64,000 nt of DNA, taken from Oscillospiraceae bacterium. Lineage in GTDB: Bacteria > Bacillota > Clostridia > Oscillospirales > Ruminococcaceae. Of this stretch, positions 8,640 through 17,219 are shown piece after piece. Made by a program: the position numbers and the translations under genes. Position 1 is the first letter of the stretch. Every line of letters starts with the position of its first letter. Location: NCBI GenBank assembly GCA_018110825.1, contig JAGBCL010000108.1:29135-93134 (forward strand), given 5' to 3'. Under the pieces are notes generated by a model. That model worked only from the letters and a program-made list of their open reading frames with translations, was not told the origin of the DNA and did no database searches.

Positions 8640-10979
8640 TTATCTGAGAATGGATTTCTTGTTTTTCTTCTGGTCGTAAAGCACGTTGTCAGCCTGAGCA
8701 AGAATTTTTGAAAGTTCAACATCGTGACCGCACTTGAAAGCGTACATACCGACACTCATATGGACGATATACGGTTTATCATGAGTCCTGTTGAAAGCAT
8801 CCGTTGCCGCTGCAACTCTGGCTTTAACAATGTCGATAACCTCTTCGCTTGTTGCGTTTTCAACCATTGCAAGAACTGAGAATTCGTCGCCGCCGATTCG
8901 TCCGATTATATCGGAGCTTCGGAATGAATCGTGGAGAATTTTTGCGGCATTTCTGATAGCAAAGTCGCCGTCCTCATGGCTGAATTGGTCATTGATGATT
9001 TTCAGGCTGTCAAGGTCAGCAAAGACGATAAGTGCGTCCCTGCCCTCGTTCATAGGGGAGCATATTACGCTGTTTGCCTGAGTAAAGAAGCCTCGTCTGT
9101 TGTAAACGCCAGTAAGCTCATCGATTTTGGAAATTGTGTCAAGAAGAAGATTTCTTTCCTTAATCTGGAGCAATGTCTGTTCAAGTTCCTGACGGATATT
9201 TTCCTTATCCTGGATAAGACGGAGAATCTTCATTGCCGCACAAAGCTGTGCTGAAAGTGAACTTATATAGTAGAAGTAATCATATTCAAGTTCACAGAGG
9301 AACAGTCCATAGTGGTCAACATTAAGGAAAATCGATGACAGAATCATCGTAACGCGTCTGTCCTTAGGCATATACTTATGGTCAAACAGGTGACGGATTG
9401 AAATTTCCTGCTCTTCCAAAGGAACAGTTTCAGCGATATCCTTATTATGGTATGACTTCAGAAGAACCTTTGACGGTGGGAGCCATTTTTCATTCTTTCG
9501 GTTAGAAAGTGTTTCAGGGAAAATATATATGTAGCTGCTTGCCATATTGAGCCGCATAAGCTTATCGGTTACAGAACCGTATCCCATATCGTCGTAGCTG
9601 TCAAAAAGAAGCATATCCTTTGTAATGGAGTTGGACTGCCATGTAAGGAATTCCACTTCTTCAACACGCTTGTTATTGAAGTTTACAACCGCACGCATCA
9701 TAATCTGGTACAGGCTGATAAAAACAGAAGCAAGACGTTTCTTGTCATCGGGATTGTCAAGTCCTGCCGCAAAGCGCTGATTAAGATAGTCAATAACGCT
9801 GCACAGCTTGTCATGTGATGTGCTGTTCATCATTTCCGCTGTAAGCAGATTTTCAAACATTTCAGGAATAGACTCGACTGCCTTGTCAGTAAGTGTGATT
9901 CCGCCATGGTCATCGGAATTCAGAACCGCAAAAACATCTCTGAGGAATTGCTCAAAATCAGCTTTAACATCAGAAATCTGATTTGATGTTCTGTAAATAT
10001 CAAACAGATATTTGCTTACTGCAATAACCGTCTGTGAGTCTGAACGGCACCAGCAATAGTTGAATACAAAAACATCTTTATATGAGAAGTCTGCTGAAAT
10101 ATCAGCTTTACAGCCGCAGGATTTACGCTTGACCATTGATGTACATACTTTTCTGCTGTTAAGCTTTCCGGTTTTACCGTATTCAAAGCATTCCATAACT
10201 GCGTCATATCCCAGTTCGGAAGCATCAGCCTTTACCGTGGTAAGGGGCGGAACAAGATTTGCTGCAATCGGTGAATCATCGAAGCCTGTTACATAAATAT
10301 CCTTGCCGATTTCAATGCCTCTTTCCTCAAATACCTCATAAGCACCGCTTGCCATTGCGTCATTAGCAAATGCAATAGCCTCAAGGTCAGGACAGCGGTC
10401 AAGCAGTTCGCTTACAACACTGTATGAATAGGGAGAAAATCTTCCGTAGGCAACCCTATCCTCATTATACTGGATACCTGAATTTTTGAGTGCATCAATA
10501 TATACGCCCAGTCTTTCATTGGCATCTTCATTTGTTTTAGGACCGCTTACAAAGCCTATTTTGCGGCAGTTATGGTCATTGATGAGGTGTTCTATACATT
10601 CCTTTATGCCGCTTTTGTTGTCAAAGCAGACCGAAGCATAGCCCTCAACCTCGGAAGCAATGGTAATGACGGGTATACCGTTAAACTGTGCGAGAAAGTC
10701 TTTTTTACGTTCGCTTGAAAGGGAATTTCCGATTGTGCCGACAAGAACAAGCAGAATATCGATATCCTCGGGGAATGCATAGGAAAACAAAGTATTATAC
10801 TGATATTCATATTCTGTACGCTTTTTATCTGCGTAAACGCCGTCTATATATCTTCCCGGAAAAATAAATAAATTCGCATCTATTTCCTTAGCGCCGATAA
10901 TTGCGCCCCGGCACACTGCACTGGCAAAATCATCTTCAAGGTGGCTTATCATAAGGCCTATATTCATGCGTTTTTCCAT
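8640..10979 (-). CDS. Diguanylate cyclase with LacI/periplasmic-binding-like sensor domain
   Basis: About 779 residues. The N-terminal ~290 residues match the ligand-binding half of LacI/GalR regulators (MNIGLMISHLEDDF start, FVSGPKTNEDANER, VTGFDDSPIAANL), but there is no helix-turn-helix and no signal peptide or membrane segment, so it should sense a cytoplasmic ligand. A middle helical region leads into a coiled coil (about 600-625) and a GGDEF domain with intact GGDEF (about residue 692) preceded five residues earlier by RSSD, fitting an inhibitory RxxD c-di-GMP site. It should make c-di-GMP from two GTP. The start at 10979 is chosen because AAAGGAG lies 8 nt before it, inside the longer frame. 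Confidence 0.88.
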   Translation of the reverse strand: MEKRMNIGLMISHLEDDFASAVCRGAIIGAKEIDANLFIFPGRYIDGVYADKKRTEYEYQYNTLFSYAFPEDIDILLVLVGTIGNSLSSERKKDFLAQFNGIPVITIASEVEGYASVCFDNKSGIKECIEHLINDHNCRKIGFVSGPKTNEDANERLGVYIDALKNSGIQYNEDRVAYGRFSPYSYSVVSELLDRCPDLEAIAFANDAMASGAYEVFEERGIEIGKDIYVTGFDDSPIAANLVPPLTTVKADASELGYDAVMECFEYGKTGKLNSRKVCTSMVKRKSCGCKADISADFSYKDVFVFNYCWCRSDSQTVIAVSKYLFDIYRTSNQISDVKADFEQFLRDVFAVLNSDDHGGITLTDKAVESIPEMFENLLTAEMMNSTSHDKLCSVIDYLNQRFAAGLDNPDDKKRLASVFISLYQIMMRAVVNFNNKRVEEVEFLTWQSNSITKDMLLFDSYDDMGYGSVTDKLMRLNMASSYIYIFPETLSNRKNEKWLPPSKVLLKSYHNKDIAETVPLEEQEISIRHLFDHKYMPKDRRVTMILSSIFLNVDHYGLFLCELEYDYFYYISSLSAQLCAAMKILRLIQDKENIRQELEQTLLQIKERNLLLDTISKIDELTGVYNRRGFFTQANSVICSPMNEGRDALIVFADLDSLKIINDQFSHEDGDFAIRNAAKILHDSFRSSDIIGRIGGDEFSVLAMVENATSEEVIDIVKARVAAATDAFNRTHDKPYIVHMSVGMYAFKCGHDVELSKILAQADNVLYDQKKNKKSILR

Positions 10980-11020
10980 TTTTTCAGCTCCTTTCATTCA
11001 AATCATACATATTCCTTGTT

Positions 11021-11026
11021 ATTATA
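11021..11026 (-). promoter_or_regulatory. Extended -10 promoter for the diguanylate cyclase gene
   Basis: Minus-strand TG-T-TATAAT, about 40 nt before the start at 10979. A convincing -35 box is lacking. Confidence 0.5.
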
Positions 11027-11210
11027 ACACATATTTTATGCACATTAATACTATATGTTATATACAAATTATGAACAATTCATAAATTAGTAATTATTAC
11101 GCATTTTATATACTATCCGAAGTGAATACAGAACAAGATAGTTTTGTGATGAAAAAAGAAAAATTTTATAATATTTTGCAAAAAGTATCGCCATTTGTCT
11201 TTTTTTGTGA

Positions 11211-11216
11211 TATAAT
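11211..11216 (+). promoter_or_regulatory. Extended -10 promoter for the 350-residue gene
   Basis: TG-A-TATAAT at the end of an AT-rich divergent region (10980-11257); the -35 region is weak. Confidence 0.5.
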
Positions 11217-11257
11217 ATAAGTTAATTGAATTATTTTACTGAAAGGACCGCTCTGAT

Positions 11258-12310
11258 ATGGAACTTGACATAATCAATTTGCTGAAACAGCTTTACGGCG
11301 CTGCAGACCTTCCGGTTGCTGCCGCTGATGCAAAGCTTGATATAATCTGGAAAAATCAGCTTGCGGAAGATTCGGATATTTTTAAAGAAGCCTCTGCGTC
11401 CTTTCTTGCGGAAAATGAGTTTCCGAACGGAATCACATCTGTCAGGATAGACAACGATTTTCATTTGTTCAATATTATAAAATATTCAGCTGATGAAATT
11501 TGTTTCATAATTGAATATCTTGGGCCTGATTCCTCACGGTGTGTTTCATACATGGAAAATTATTTTGGTTTTCTCTGCGCAAGAATCAGAGAATCTGCAG
11601 GACAGATTACAATGGCTTCTGATGATATAAATTCTTCCGTCAAGGCAGGAGATATGAACGTTGCTAATTCTCTGAACCGAATCAACCGAAATGTTATGCT
11701 TCTTCTGAACGAAGCTGTTGTTCCTGAACAAATATATTACCTGCTCAGTCCCTATTGCAAGGACGCTGCTGTAAATGTTGCTGATGAAGTTGCGGTTGCG
11801 GTTTCTGATGCAGAATACACCTTCGGCAGAAATACGGAAGTATGGCAGAACAGTGACAACGATATTTATGCTGAAATAAACAGAACTGTTCTTGAAACAG
11901 TGCTTGCGTGCATGACAGCGGCATGCTGCAATGGTGAATTGTTTCCTGAAAAGCTTGATTTCAGAGTTGAAAGAATTGATGAAGGCCATGCATTTATTTC
12001 TGTGCACAGCATAAATCTTTCCGGCAAAAAGAATATCACTTCCAATCTTTCTCTGCTGAAAACAGCTGATTTCTTTACTGACACGTTTTTCGCAGATCTT
12101 CTCAGAACTAAATACGGGGCTGAATTCGAAAAGATAAATCATTCCGATGGAATTGAATGCATCATGAAATTTGATATTCTGCCGATACAGAACGGAATTG
12201 TAAAAAGCGGTTCAAAATTCGGTATTCATGAACAGCGTTTTTCACCTATGGCAGTTATGCTGTCTGAAAAGCATTGTTCAGAACACTACAAAAACATAAA
12301 AATGGAATAA
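11258..12310 (+). CDS. PAS/histidine-kinase-like protein without clear catalytic motifs
   Basis: 350 residues, ATG at 11258 with GAAAGGA about 10 nt upstream. The first ~110 residues look PAS-like (a start reading VAAADAKLDIIWKNQ). A helical middle (GDMNVANSLNRINRNVMLLL) followed by EINRTVLETVLACMTAAC and a beta strand FRVERIDEGHAFISV resembles the dimerisation and ATP-binding layout of sensor kinases. The usual H-box, N-box and glycine-rich G-boxes are not visible, so I infer a degenerate, non-catalytic relative. There is no membrane segment. It is 28 nt upstream of a surface-anchored protein gene and divergent from a diguanylate cyclase, which suggests signalling, but the function is unknown. 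Confidence 0.5.
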   Translation: MELDIINLLKQLYGAADLPVAAADAKLDIIWKNQLAEDSDIFKEASASFLAENEFPNGITSVRIDNDFHLFNIIKYSADEICFIIEYLGPDSSRCVSYMENYFGFLCARIRESAGQITMASDDINSSVKAGDMNVANSLNRINRNVMLLLNEAVVPEQIYYLLSPYCKDAAVNVADEVAVAVSDAEYTFGRNTEVWQNSDNDIYAEINRTVLETVLACMTAACCNGELFPEKLDFRVERIDEGHAFISVHSINLSGKKNITSNLSLLKTADFFTDTFFADLLRTKYGAEFEKINHSDGIECIMKFDILPIQNGIVKSGSKFGIHEQRFSPMAVMLSEKHCSEHYKNIKME

Positions 12311-12338
12311 TTATGCATATAAGAAAGGAAAATTCATA

Positions 12339-13115
12339 ATGAAAAAAAACAGACTTGCTAAACTTGCTGTCCTCCTTGCGGCAGCTATGACTCTGACAGT
12401 CAATTCTCTTGCTGTGAATGTATTTGCTGAGGACAACGGTGCTGTTACAAGCGAAATCGTAATTGATGGCAACAGTATTCCCGGAAACGATATAGCAATA
12501 ACAACCCGTGCACTTGAAGAAGGGGATACTTATGCTATCAACAAAATCAATCCGAAAACAACGGGTGATGTCCTTGCAGGCGGATACCAGCTTGTAGACG
12601 AAAACATAGACGCTCAGGGCAAGCTTTATATGAATGGCGGCTCTAAAGTAATTATCCGTGCACAGAATTACAATGAGGATATGCAGGACATGACAACATG
12701 GGCAGATAATGCCTGTGCAATGATGAGAATTGCCAATTTTACATCTGCCTGCGATACAGTTTTCGCAGAACCTCAGCAGGTTAAGGTTTGCGGTTACGAT
12801 GCAATCATGTATGATTATGATGTTATTCAGTATGAATTTATTGATAACACTACCAAACAGCAGATTGATACATTCAAGGGCAGAAACTACTATTTCTACT
12901 CTGATAAGGACGCTTATGTAATAATGTTCGACACAAACGATGAGACTTATGAAGAACAGCTGAAGAATTTTGAGGAATTTGTTGATGACCTTCAGGTACA
13001 GAAAACTACTAAGAAAATAGATATCAAAATCATAATTTCTGCATGTGCTGCTGTAGCAATTGTGGCTGTTGTTGCAGTGATATGCGTTTTTTCAAAGAAG
13101 AAGAAAAAAGAGTAA
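12339..13115 (+). CDS. Secreted, C-terminally membrane-anchored protein of unknown function
   Basis: 258 residues with a signal peptide (MKKNRLAKLAVLL core, cleavage after VFA near residue 31), an extracytoplasmic domain of about 190 residues, and a C-terminal transmembrane helix (about 228-250) followed by a basic KKKKK tail, so it is a type I membrane protein facing outward. A ribosome site (AGAAAGGA) precedes the ATG. It follows the PAS/kinase-like gene by 28 nt, suggesting an operon. No LPXTG sorting signal or catalytic motif was seen. Confidence 0.7.
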   Translation: MKKNRLAKLAVLLAAAMTLTVNSLAVNVFAEDNGAVTSEIVIDGNSIPGNDIAITTRALEEGDTYAINKINPKTTGDVLAGGYQLVDENIDAQGKLYMNGGSKVIIRAQNYNEDMQDMTTWADNACAMMRIANFTSACDTVFAEPQQVKVCGYDAIMYDYDVIQYEFIDNTTKQQIDTFKGRNYYFYSDKDAYVIMFDTNDETYEEQLKNFEEFVDDLQVQKTTKKIDIKIIISACAAVAIVAVVAVICVFSKKKKKE

Positions 13116-13125
13116 AATTATTCTG

Positions 13126-13154
13126 TTGCATTTTTTCAGGCATTGTGATATAAT
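13126..13154 (+). promoter_or_regulatory. Promoter of the cysE-cysS operon
   Basis: TTGCAT (13126-13131), 17 nt, TATAAT (13149-13154), upstream of the T-box leader; TSS expected near 13161. Confidence 0.8.
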
Positions 13155-13160
13155 AATATA

Positions 13161-13417
13161 AATAGTATTTCAAAGACGTAGCAGTCAGAGTAGCTTACTA
13201 TGAAGCTTACAGAGAGTATCGGGTCGGTGCGACGATACAGCGGATGGTTTGTGAAGTGCGGCTGTCAGTCCGGACGGGGAACATTTTGAGTATCCGTCTG
13301 CGTGAGCTCACGTTACAGGGCACAGAGGGAGCGTCAAAAATATTGCTCCGAATTGAAGTGGAACCGTGGTAAATGTATGTTGCCGCCTTCATAGTATATT
13401 CTATGGAGGCGGTTTTT
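13161..13417 (+). promoter_or_regulatory. T-box riboswitch, tRNA-Cys specific
   Basis: A leader that reads uncharged tRNA and controls transcription of cysE-cysS. It has an AGAGAG K-turn motif followed by a GGTGCGA apical element, a specifier context GTGAAG then TGC (Cys), the T-box sequence AAGTGGAACCGTGG (about 13357-13369), and a terminator (CCGCCTTCATAG 13383-13394 with CTATGGAGGCGG 13401-13412, then T5). The UGGA of the T-box would pair with the UCCA end of tRNA-Cys, which has U73. Specifier, discriminator match and downstream genes agree. Confidence 0.93.
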
Positions 13418-13452
13418 GTTTAACGTAAATATCGAATGAGAGGAGATTTGTT

Positions 13453-14133
13453 ATGTTTGAAAAGCTTATTGAAAGTGTAAAATCCGACATTGAGTCGGTT
13501 AAAAGACGTGACCCTGCGGCAAGAAGCACGATAGAAATTCTGCTGACCTATTCGGGTCTGCACGCTATTATAATGTACCGTGCGGCTCATTGGTTCCATA
13601 CAAAAAAGATGTTTGTCATAGCACGATGTATTTCACAGTTTTCGCGTTTCCTGACGGGTATTGAAATCCACCCTGGTGCAAAAATCGGCAAGGGCTTCTT
13701 CATTGACCACGGCTCAGGAGTTGTAATCGGTGAAACAACGGAAATCGGCGATAACTGCCTTATCTATCAGGGCGTAACCCTTGGCGGTACAGGTAAGGAA
13801 AAGGGCAAGCGTCACCCTACCCTCGGCAACAATGTTATGGTTGGCTCGGGTGCAAGAGTTCTTGGTCCGTTCAAGGTCGGCGACAACGCTAAGATTGCGG
13901 CGAATGCGGTTGTGCTGGAGGAAGTTCCTCCCAACTGTACAGCGGTTGGTGTTCCTGCGAGAATTGTAAAGCGCAACGGCAAGAAGGTTACCAACAGCGA
14001 CCTTGACCAGGTGCACATTCCCGACCCAGTTGCACAGGAGCTTTGTGCGCACCTTATGCGTATTGAAAAGCTTGAAAAGCAGATGAACAAGATTGAGATT
14101 GCAGAATTGGGTAACAGATTGAACAATAAGTAA
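13453..14133 (+). CDS. cysE: Serine O-acetyltransferase
   Basis: 226 residues; makes O-acetylserine from serine and acetyl-CoA, the first step of cysteine synthesis. A short helical N-terminus is followed by the left-handed beta-helix hexapeptide repeats of the family (IHPGAKIGKGFFIDHG, GETTEIGDNCLIYQGVTLGG, GNNVMVGSGARVLG). The active-site His (FIDHG) and the VPARIV loop are visible, and the length is typical of short CysE proteins. First gene after the Cys T-box, so cysteine synthesis rises when tRNA-Cys is uncharged. GAGGAG precedes the ATG. Confidence 0.96.
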   Translation: MFEKLIESVKSDIESVKRRDPAARSTIEILLTYSGLHAIIMYRAAHWFHTKKMFVIARCISQFSRFLTGIEIHPGAKIGKGFFIDHGSGVVIGETTEIGDNCLIYQGVTLGGTGKEKGKRHPTLGNNVMVGSGARVLGPFKVGDNAKIAANAVVLEEVPPNCTAVGVPARIVKRNGKKVTNSDLDQVHIPDPVAQELCAHLMRIEKLEKQMNKIEIAELGNRLNNK

Positions 14134-14139
14134 AATGTG

Positions 14140-14222
14140 AAATTTGGAACGTGGAATGAGGAATTAATAATTATTACTTTAGGTGGTTATAACAATTCCA
14201 CTTTTCACTTTCCAAATTTCTA
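14140..14222. repeat. Imperfect inverted-repeat element
   Basis: Between cysE and cysS, a left arm (GAAATTTGGAACGTGGAAT) and a right arm whose complement reads GAAATTTGGAAAGTG and then GTGGAATT flank a short AT-rich centre. Similar GTGGAAT/GGAATG-rich sequences recur at 25893-25925, 39010-39031 and 41970-42060. It resembles a small intergenic palindromic repeat and may fold in the cysE-cysS mRNA. Confidence 0.55.
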
Positions 14223-14246
14223 ATTTGATATGAAAGGAAAATTGAA

Positions 14247-15659
14247 ATGAAACTATACAACACACTTACAAGAACAAAGGACGAATTCAAGCCACGCTTT
14301 GAGAACAAGGTGAGTATGTACACCTGCGGTCCTACAGTTTACCACTATGCACACATCGGTAACCTCCGCAGCTATATTATGGAGGACGTGCTGGAGAAAT
14401 ATTTCCGTTACGTTGGCTATGATGTGACAAGAGTTATGAACATCACAGACGTTGGTCACCTTTCCAGCGACGGCGACACAGGCGATGACAAGATGCTAAA
14501 GGGTGCAAAGCGTGAGCACAAGACAGTTATGGAAATCGCTAAGTTCTACACAGACGCTTTCTTTGCTGACTGTGCAAAACTGAACATCAAGACTCCTGAG
14601 GTTGTTGAGCCTGCTACAAGCTGCATCGACGAGTTTATCCGCGTTATCACTTCCCTTATCGAAAAGGGCTACGCTTATGAGGCTGGCGGCAACATTTACT
14701 TCGACACCTCCAAGCTTGATAAGTATTACGTTTTCAACGATTTCACCGAGGAAGACCTTGCTGTAGGTGTTCGTGAGGGCGTTGAGGAGGACTCCAACAA
14801 GAAGAATAAGGCTGACTTTGTTCTTTGGTTTACCAAGTCCAAGTTTGATGACCAGGAACTGAAGTGGGACAGCCCTTGGGGTGTTGGTTACCCGGGCTGG
14901 CACATTGAATGTTCCTGCATAAGTATGAAAAATCTTGGCGAATACCTGGATATCCACTGCGGCGGTATCGACAACGCATTCCCGCACCACACAAACGAAA
15001 TTGCACAGAGTGAAGCATACCTCGGTCACGAGTGGTGCAACTACTGGTTCCACGTACACCACCTGAACACAACAGGCGGCAAGATGAGCAAGTCCAAGGG
15101 CGAGTTCCTGACAGTTTCCCTTCTTGAAGAAAAGGGCTACAATCCGCTTGTTTACCGTTTCTTCTGCCTCCAGTCCCACTATCGCAAGTCACTTGTTTTC
15201 AGCTACGAAAATCTTGACAACGCAGCTGTTGCATACAACAAGCTTGCTGCAAAGGTTGCAACACTTTTCGATAACAGCGCTGTTGACAAGGCTGCATTTG
15301 ACAGTTTAAAAGCTGGTTTTACAGAAGCTATGGACAACGATTTGAATACTGCTCTTGCTGTAACAGCGGTTTATGACGTACTTAAGGCTGACACAACAAA
15401 CGCAACAAAACTTGCTCTTATCGAGGACTTTGACAAGGTGCTTTCCATCGGTCTTGTTGATGCAGCTAAGAAGCTTGCTGAAAGCAATTCTTCCGCAAAT
15501 GATGACATTCCTGAGGAAATCACAAAGCTTATCGAGGAGCGTAAGGAAGCAAGAAAGGCTAAGAATTTTGCACTTGCTGACGAAATCCGTGATAAGATTG
15601 CTGAGATGGGTTATGTTATTACTGAAACCCGTGAGGGCACTAAGGTTACTAAGAAATAA
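14247..15659 (+). CDS. cysS: Cysteinyl-tRNA synthetase
   Basis: 470 residues, class I synthetase. The HIGH-type motif is HIGN (residues 36-39), as usual in this family; KMSKS is at about 279-283. Zinc ligands are visible as Cys27 (TCGPTVY), the HIECSC motif and the [10 protein letters not shown] segment. The DALR/anticodon-binding C-terminus ends with a basic [14 protein letters not shown] helix. It lies in the Cys T-box operon after cysE, so charging capacity and cysteine supply are controlled together. GAAAGGA precedes the ATG. Confidence 0.97.
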   Translation: MKLYNTLTRTKDEFKPRFENKVSMYTCGPTVYHYAHIGNLRSYIMEDVLEKYFRYVGYDVTRVMNITDVGHLSSDGDTGDDKMLKGAKREHKTVMEIAKFYTDAFFADCAKLNIKTPEVVEPATSCIDEFIRVITSLIEKGYAYEAGGNIYFDTSKLDKYYVFNDFTEEDLAVGVREGVEEDSNKKNKADFVLWFTKSKFDDQELKWDSPWGVGYPGWHIECSCISMKNLGEYLDIHCGGIDNAFPHHTNEIAQSEAYLGHEWCNYWFHVHHLNTTGGKMSKSKGEFLTVSLLEEKGYNPLVYRFFCLQSHYRKSLVFSYENLDNAAVAYNKLAAKVATLFDNSAVDKAAFDSLKAGFTEAMDNDLNTALAVTAVYDVLKADTTNATKLALIEDFDKVLSIGLVDAAKKLAESNSSANDDIPEEITKLIEERKEARKAKNFALADEIRDKIAEMGYVITETREGTKVTKK

Positions 15660-15674
15660 TTATGGTTATTACGT

Positions 15675-15908
15675 CCCAAACGTGCCACTGGCACGTTTGG
15701 GAGGGTAGATTATTTTAAATTTGCAACAAAGGAGGGGCGGTCTTGTTCGCCCCTCCTCGAAAATCTGTCGATTTTCTCACCTCCTGCTCCGTTTTTATAG
15801 CAGGGGGGAATTTCGCTCTCTGCGGAGAGCGACCAAAGGGCTTTGCCCTTTGGAAACCCACAGCCTTGAAAGGCTGGCGAACTTTTTGATGTCGCCGCAT
15901 TGCGGCGA
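15675..15908 (+). repeat. Cluster of seven hairpins between cysS and hflX
   Basis: This gene-free stretch is almost entirely short palindromes: 15675-15701 (12-bp stem, 3-nt loop), 15731-15756 (9 bp), 15759-15776 (7 bp), 15783-15804 (6 bp), 15814-15831 (7 bp), 15833-15853 (9 bp), 15861-15876 (6 bp) and 15892-15908 (7 bp). None is followed by a convincing T-run. The overall look is that of a repeated intergenic palindrome cassette or a structured 5' leader of hflX. Confidence 0.7.
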
Positions 15909-15934
15909 GGGAGTTCAGGAAGGAAGTGAAATTT

Positions 15935-17185
15935 ATGACTGAAAATACAACCGAAATCATCACACGTGCGGTGCTGGTTTCCGCTGACACTGGTGAATTT
16001 GATGCGGAACGTTCCCTTGATGAGCTTAAGGAGCTTTCTGCCACGGCTGGAGTTGAAGTCGTTGGCAGGGTTATTCAGAAGCGTCCCGCCTGCGACAGTG
16101 CAACCGTAATCGGCTCGGGACGTCTTGAACAGCTTGTTGAAGAAGCTGAGGCTTTACAGACCAACCTCATCATTTTTGACTGTGAGCTTACCGCAAATCA
16201 GACCCGTAACATTGAGCGTATACTTGATATCCGTGTTATAGACCGAACGACCCTTATTCTCGATATTTTCGCACAGCGTGCTCTGACCAAGGAAGGTCGC
16301 TTGCAGGTTGAGCTTGCACAGCAGAAATATCGTTTGCCACGTCTTGCGGGCAAGGGTGTTGAGCTGTCACGTCTCGGCGGCGGTATCGGTACACGTGGTC
16401 CCGGTGAATCAAAGCTTGAAACTGACAAGCGTCACATCCGAAGACGTATCGAATCCCTTGAAGCTGAGCTGAAAGAACTTGAACGCAGACGTGAGCTTCA
16501 CCGTGCAAGAAGAAAGAAAGACAACGTACTTTCTGCGGCGATTGTTGGTTACACCAACGTTGGCAAGTCCACGCTTCTCAACGCACTTACCGATGCTGGT
16601 GTACTTGCTGAAAATAAGCTTTTCGCAACGCTTGACATTACATCACGTTCGATAGAGCTTCCCGATGGAAGAAGCGTGCTTCTTATCGACACGGTAGGAC
16701 TTATCCGCAGACTTCCTCACAATCTTGTAGAAGCTTTTAAGAGCACCCTTGAAGAAGCGGCTTCCGCTGACATCATCATCAACCTTGTTGACATCAGTGC
16801 AGATGACGGCTATGAGCAGGCTGAGGTTACGGCTGAGGTACTGAAGGATTTAGGCTGTGACGGTATTCCGAGAATTGACGTGCTGAACAAGTGCGACCTT
16901 CTGCCTGAGGCGGCAAATATCAAGTGTGATGAGCGCACCGTTAAAATTTCCGCAAAGCAGAAAAAGGGCTTCGACGACCTGCTTGACTGCATTGCGAGAA
17001 ATCTTCCCGAAACCTCGGTACGCGGCAAATTTGTTATCCCATATGACAAAACAAGTATAATTAATACTATACGTATAGACGGAAAGATACTTTCCGAGGA
17101 ATATCTTGCGGAGGGCACACTGATTGACGCAGTTGTTGACAAAAAGATTTACTACATGGTTGAGCCGTACAAAGCAAATATATAA
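15935..17185 (+). CDS. hflX: Ribosome-associated GTPase HflX
   Basis: 416 residues from the ATG at 15935 (an in-frame GTG at 15926 is possible; GGAAG lies 8 nt before the ATG). HflX splits stalled 70S or 100S ribosomes. The N-terminal HflX domain (SGRLEQL, AQRALTKEGRLQVELAQ), the glycine-rich linker GGGIGTRGPGE, a coiled coil, and a G domain with G1 GYTNVGKST, G3 DTVG and G4 NKCD are all present, followed by the short C-terminal domain. No promoter was identified; it may be read from the cys operon or from within the hairpin cluster. Confidence 0.95.
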   Translation: MTENTTEIITRAVLVSADTGEFDAERSLDELKELSATAGVEVVGRVIQKRPACDSATVIGSGRLEQLVEEAEALQTNLIIFDCELTANQTRNIERILDIRVIDRTTLILDIFAQRALTKEGRLQVELAQQKYRLPRLAGKGVELSRLGGGIGTRGPGESKLETDKRHIRRRIESLEAELKELERRRELHRARRKKDNVLSAAIVGYTNVGKSTLLNALTDAGVLAENKLFATLDITSRSIELPDGRSVLLIDTVGLIRRLPHNLVEAFKSTLEEAASADIIINLVDISADDGYEQAEVTAEVLKDLGCDGIPRIDVLNKCDLLPEAANIKCDERTVKISAKQKKGFDDLLDCIARNLPETSVRGKFVIPYDKTSIINTIRIDGKILSEEYLAEGTLIDAVVDKKIYYMVEPYKANI

Positions 17186-17190
17186 AACGA

Positions 17191-17219
17191 AACGCACCCT
17201 TATTATGGGTGCGTTTTTT
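17191..17219. terminator. Bidirectional terminator
   Basis: Stem AACGCACCC (17191-17199) with GGGTGCGTT (17207-17215), then T6 on the plus strand. On the minus strand it follows the stop codon of the zinc-ribbon gene and is trailed by TTTCGTTTTATA. Confidence 0.9.
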
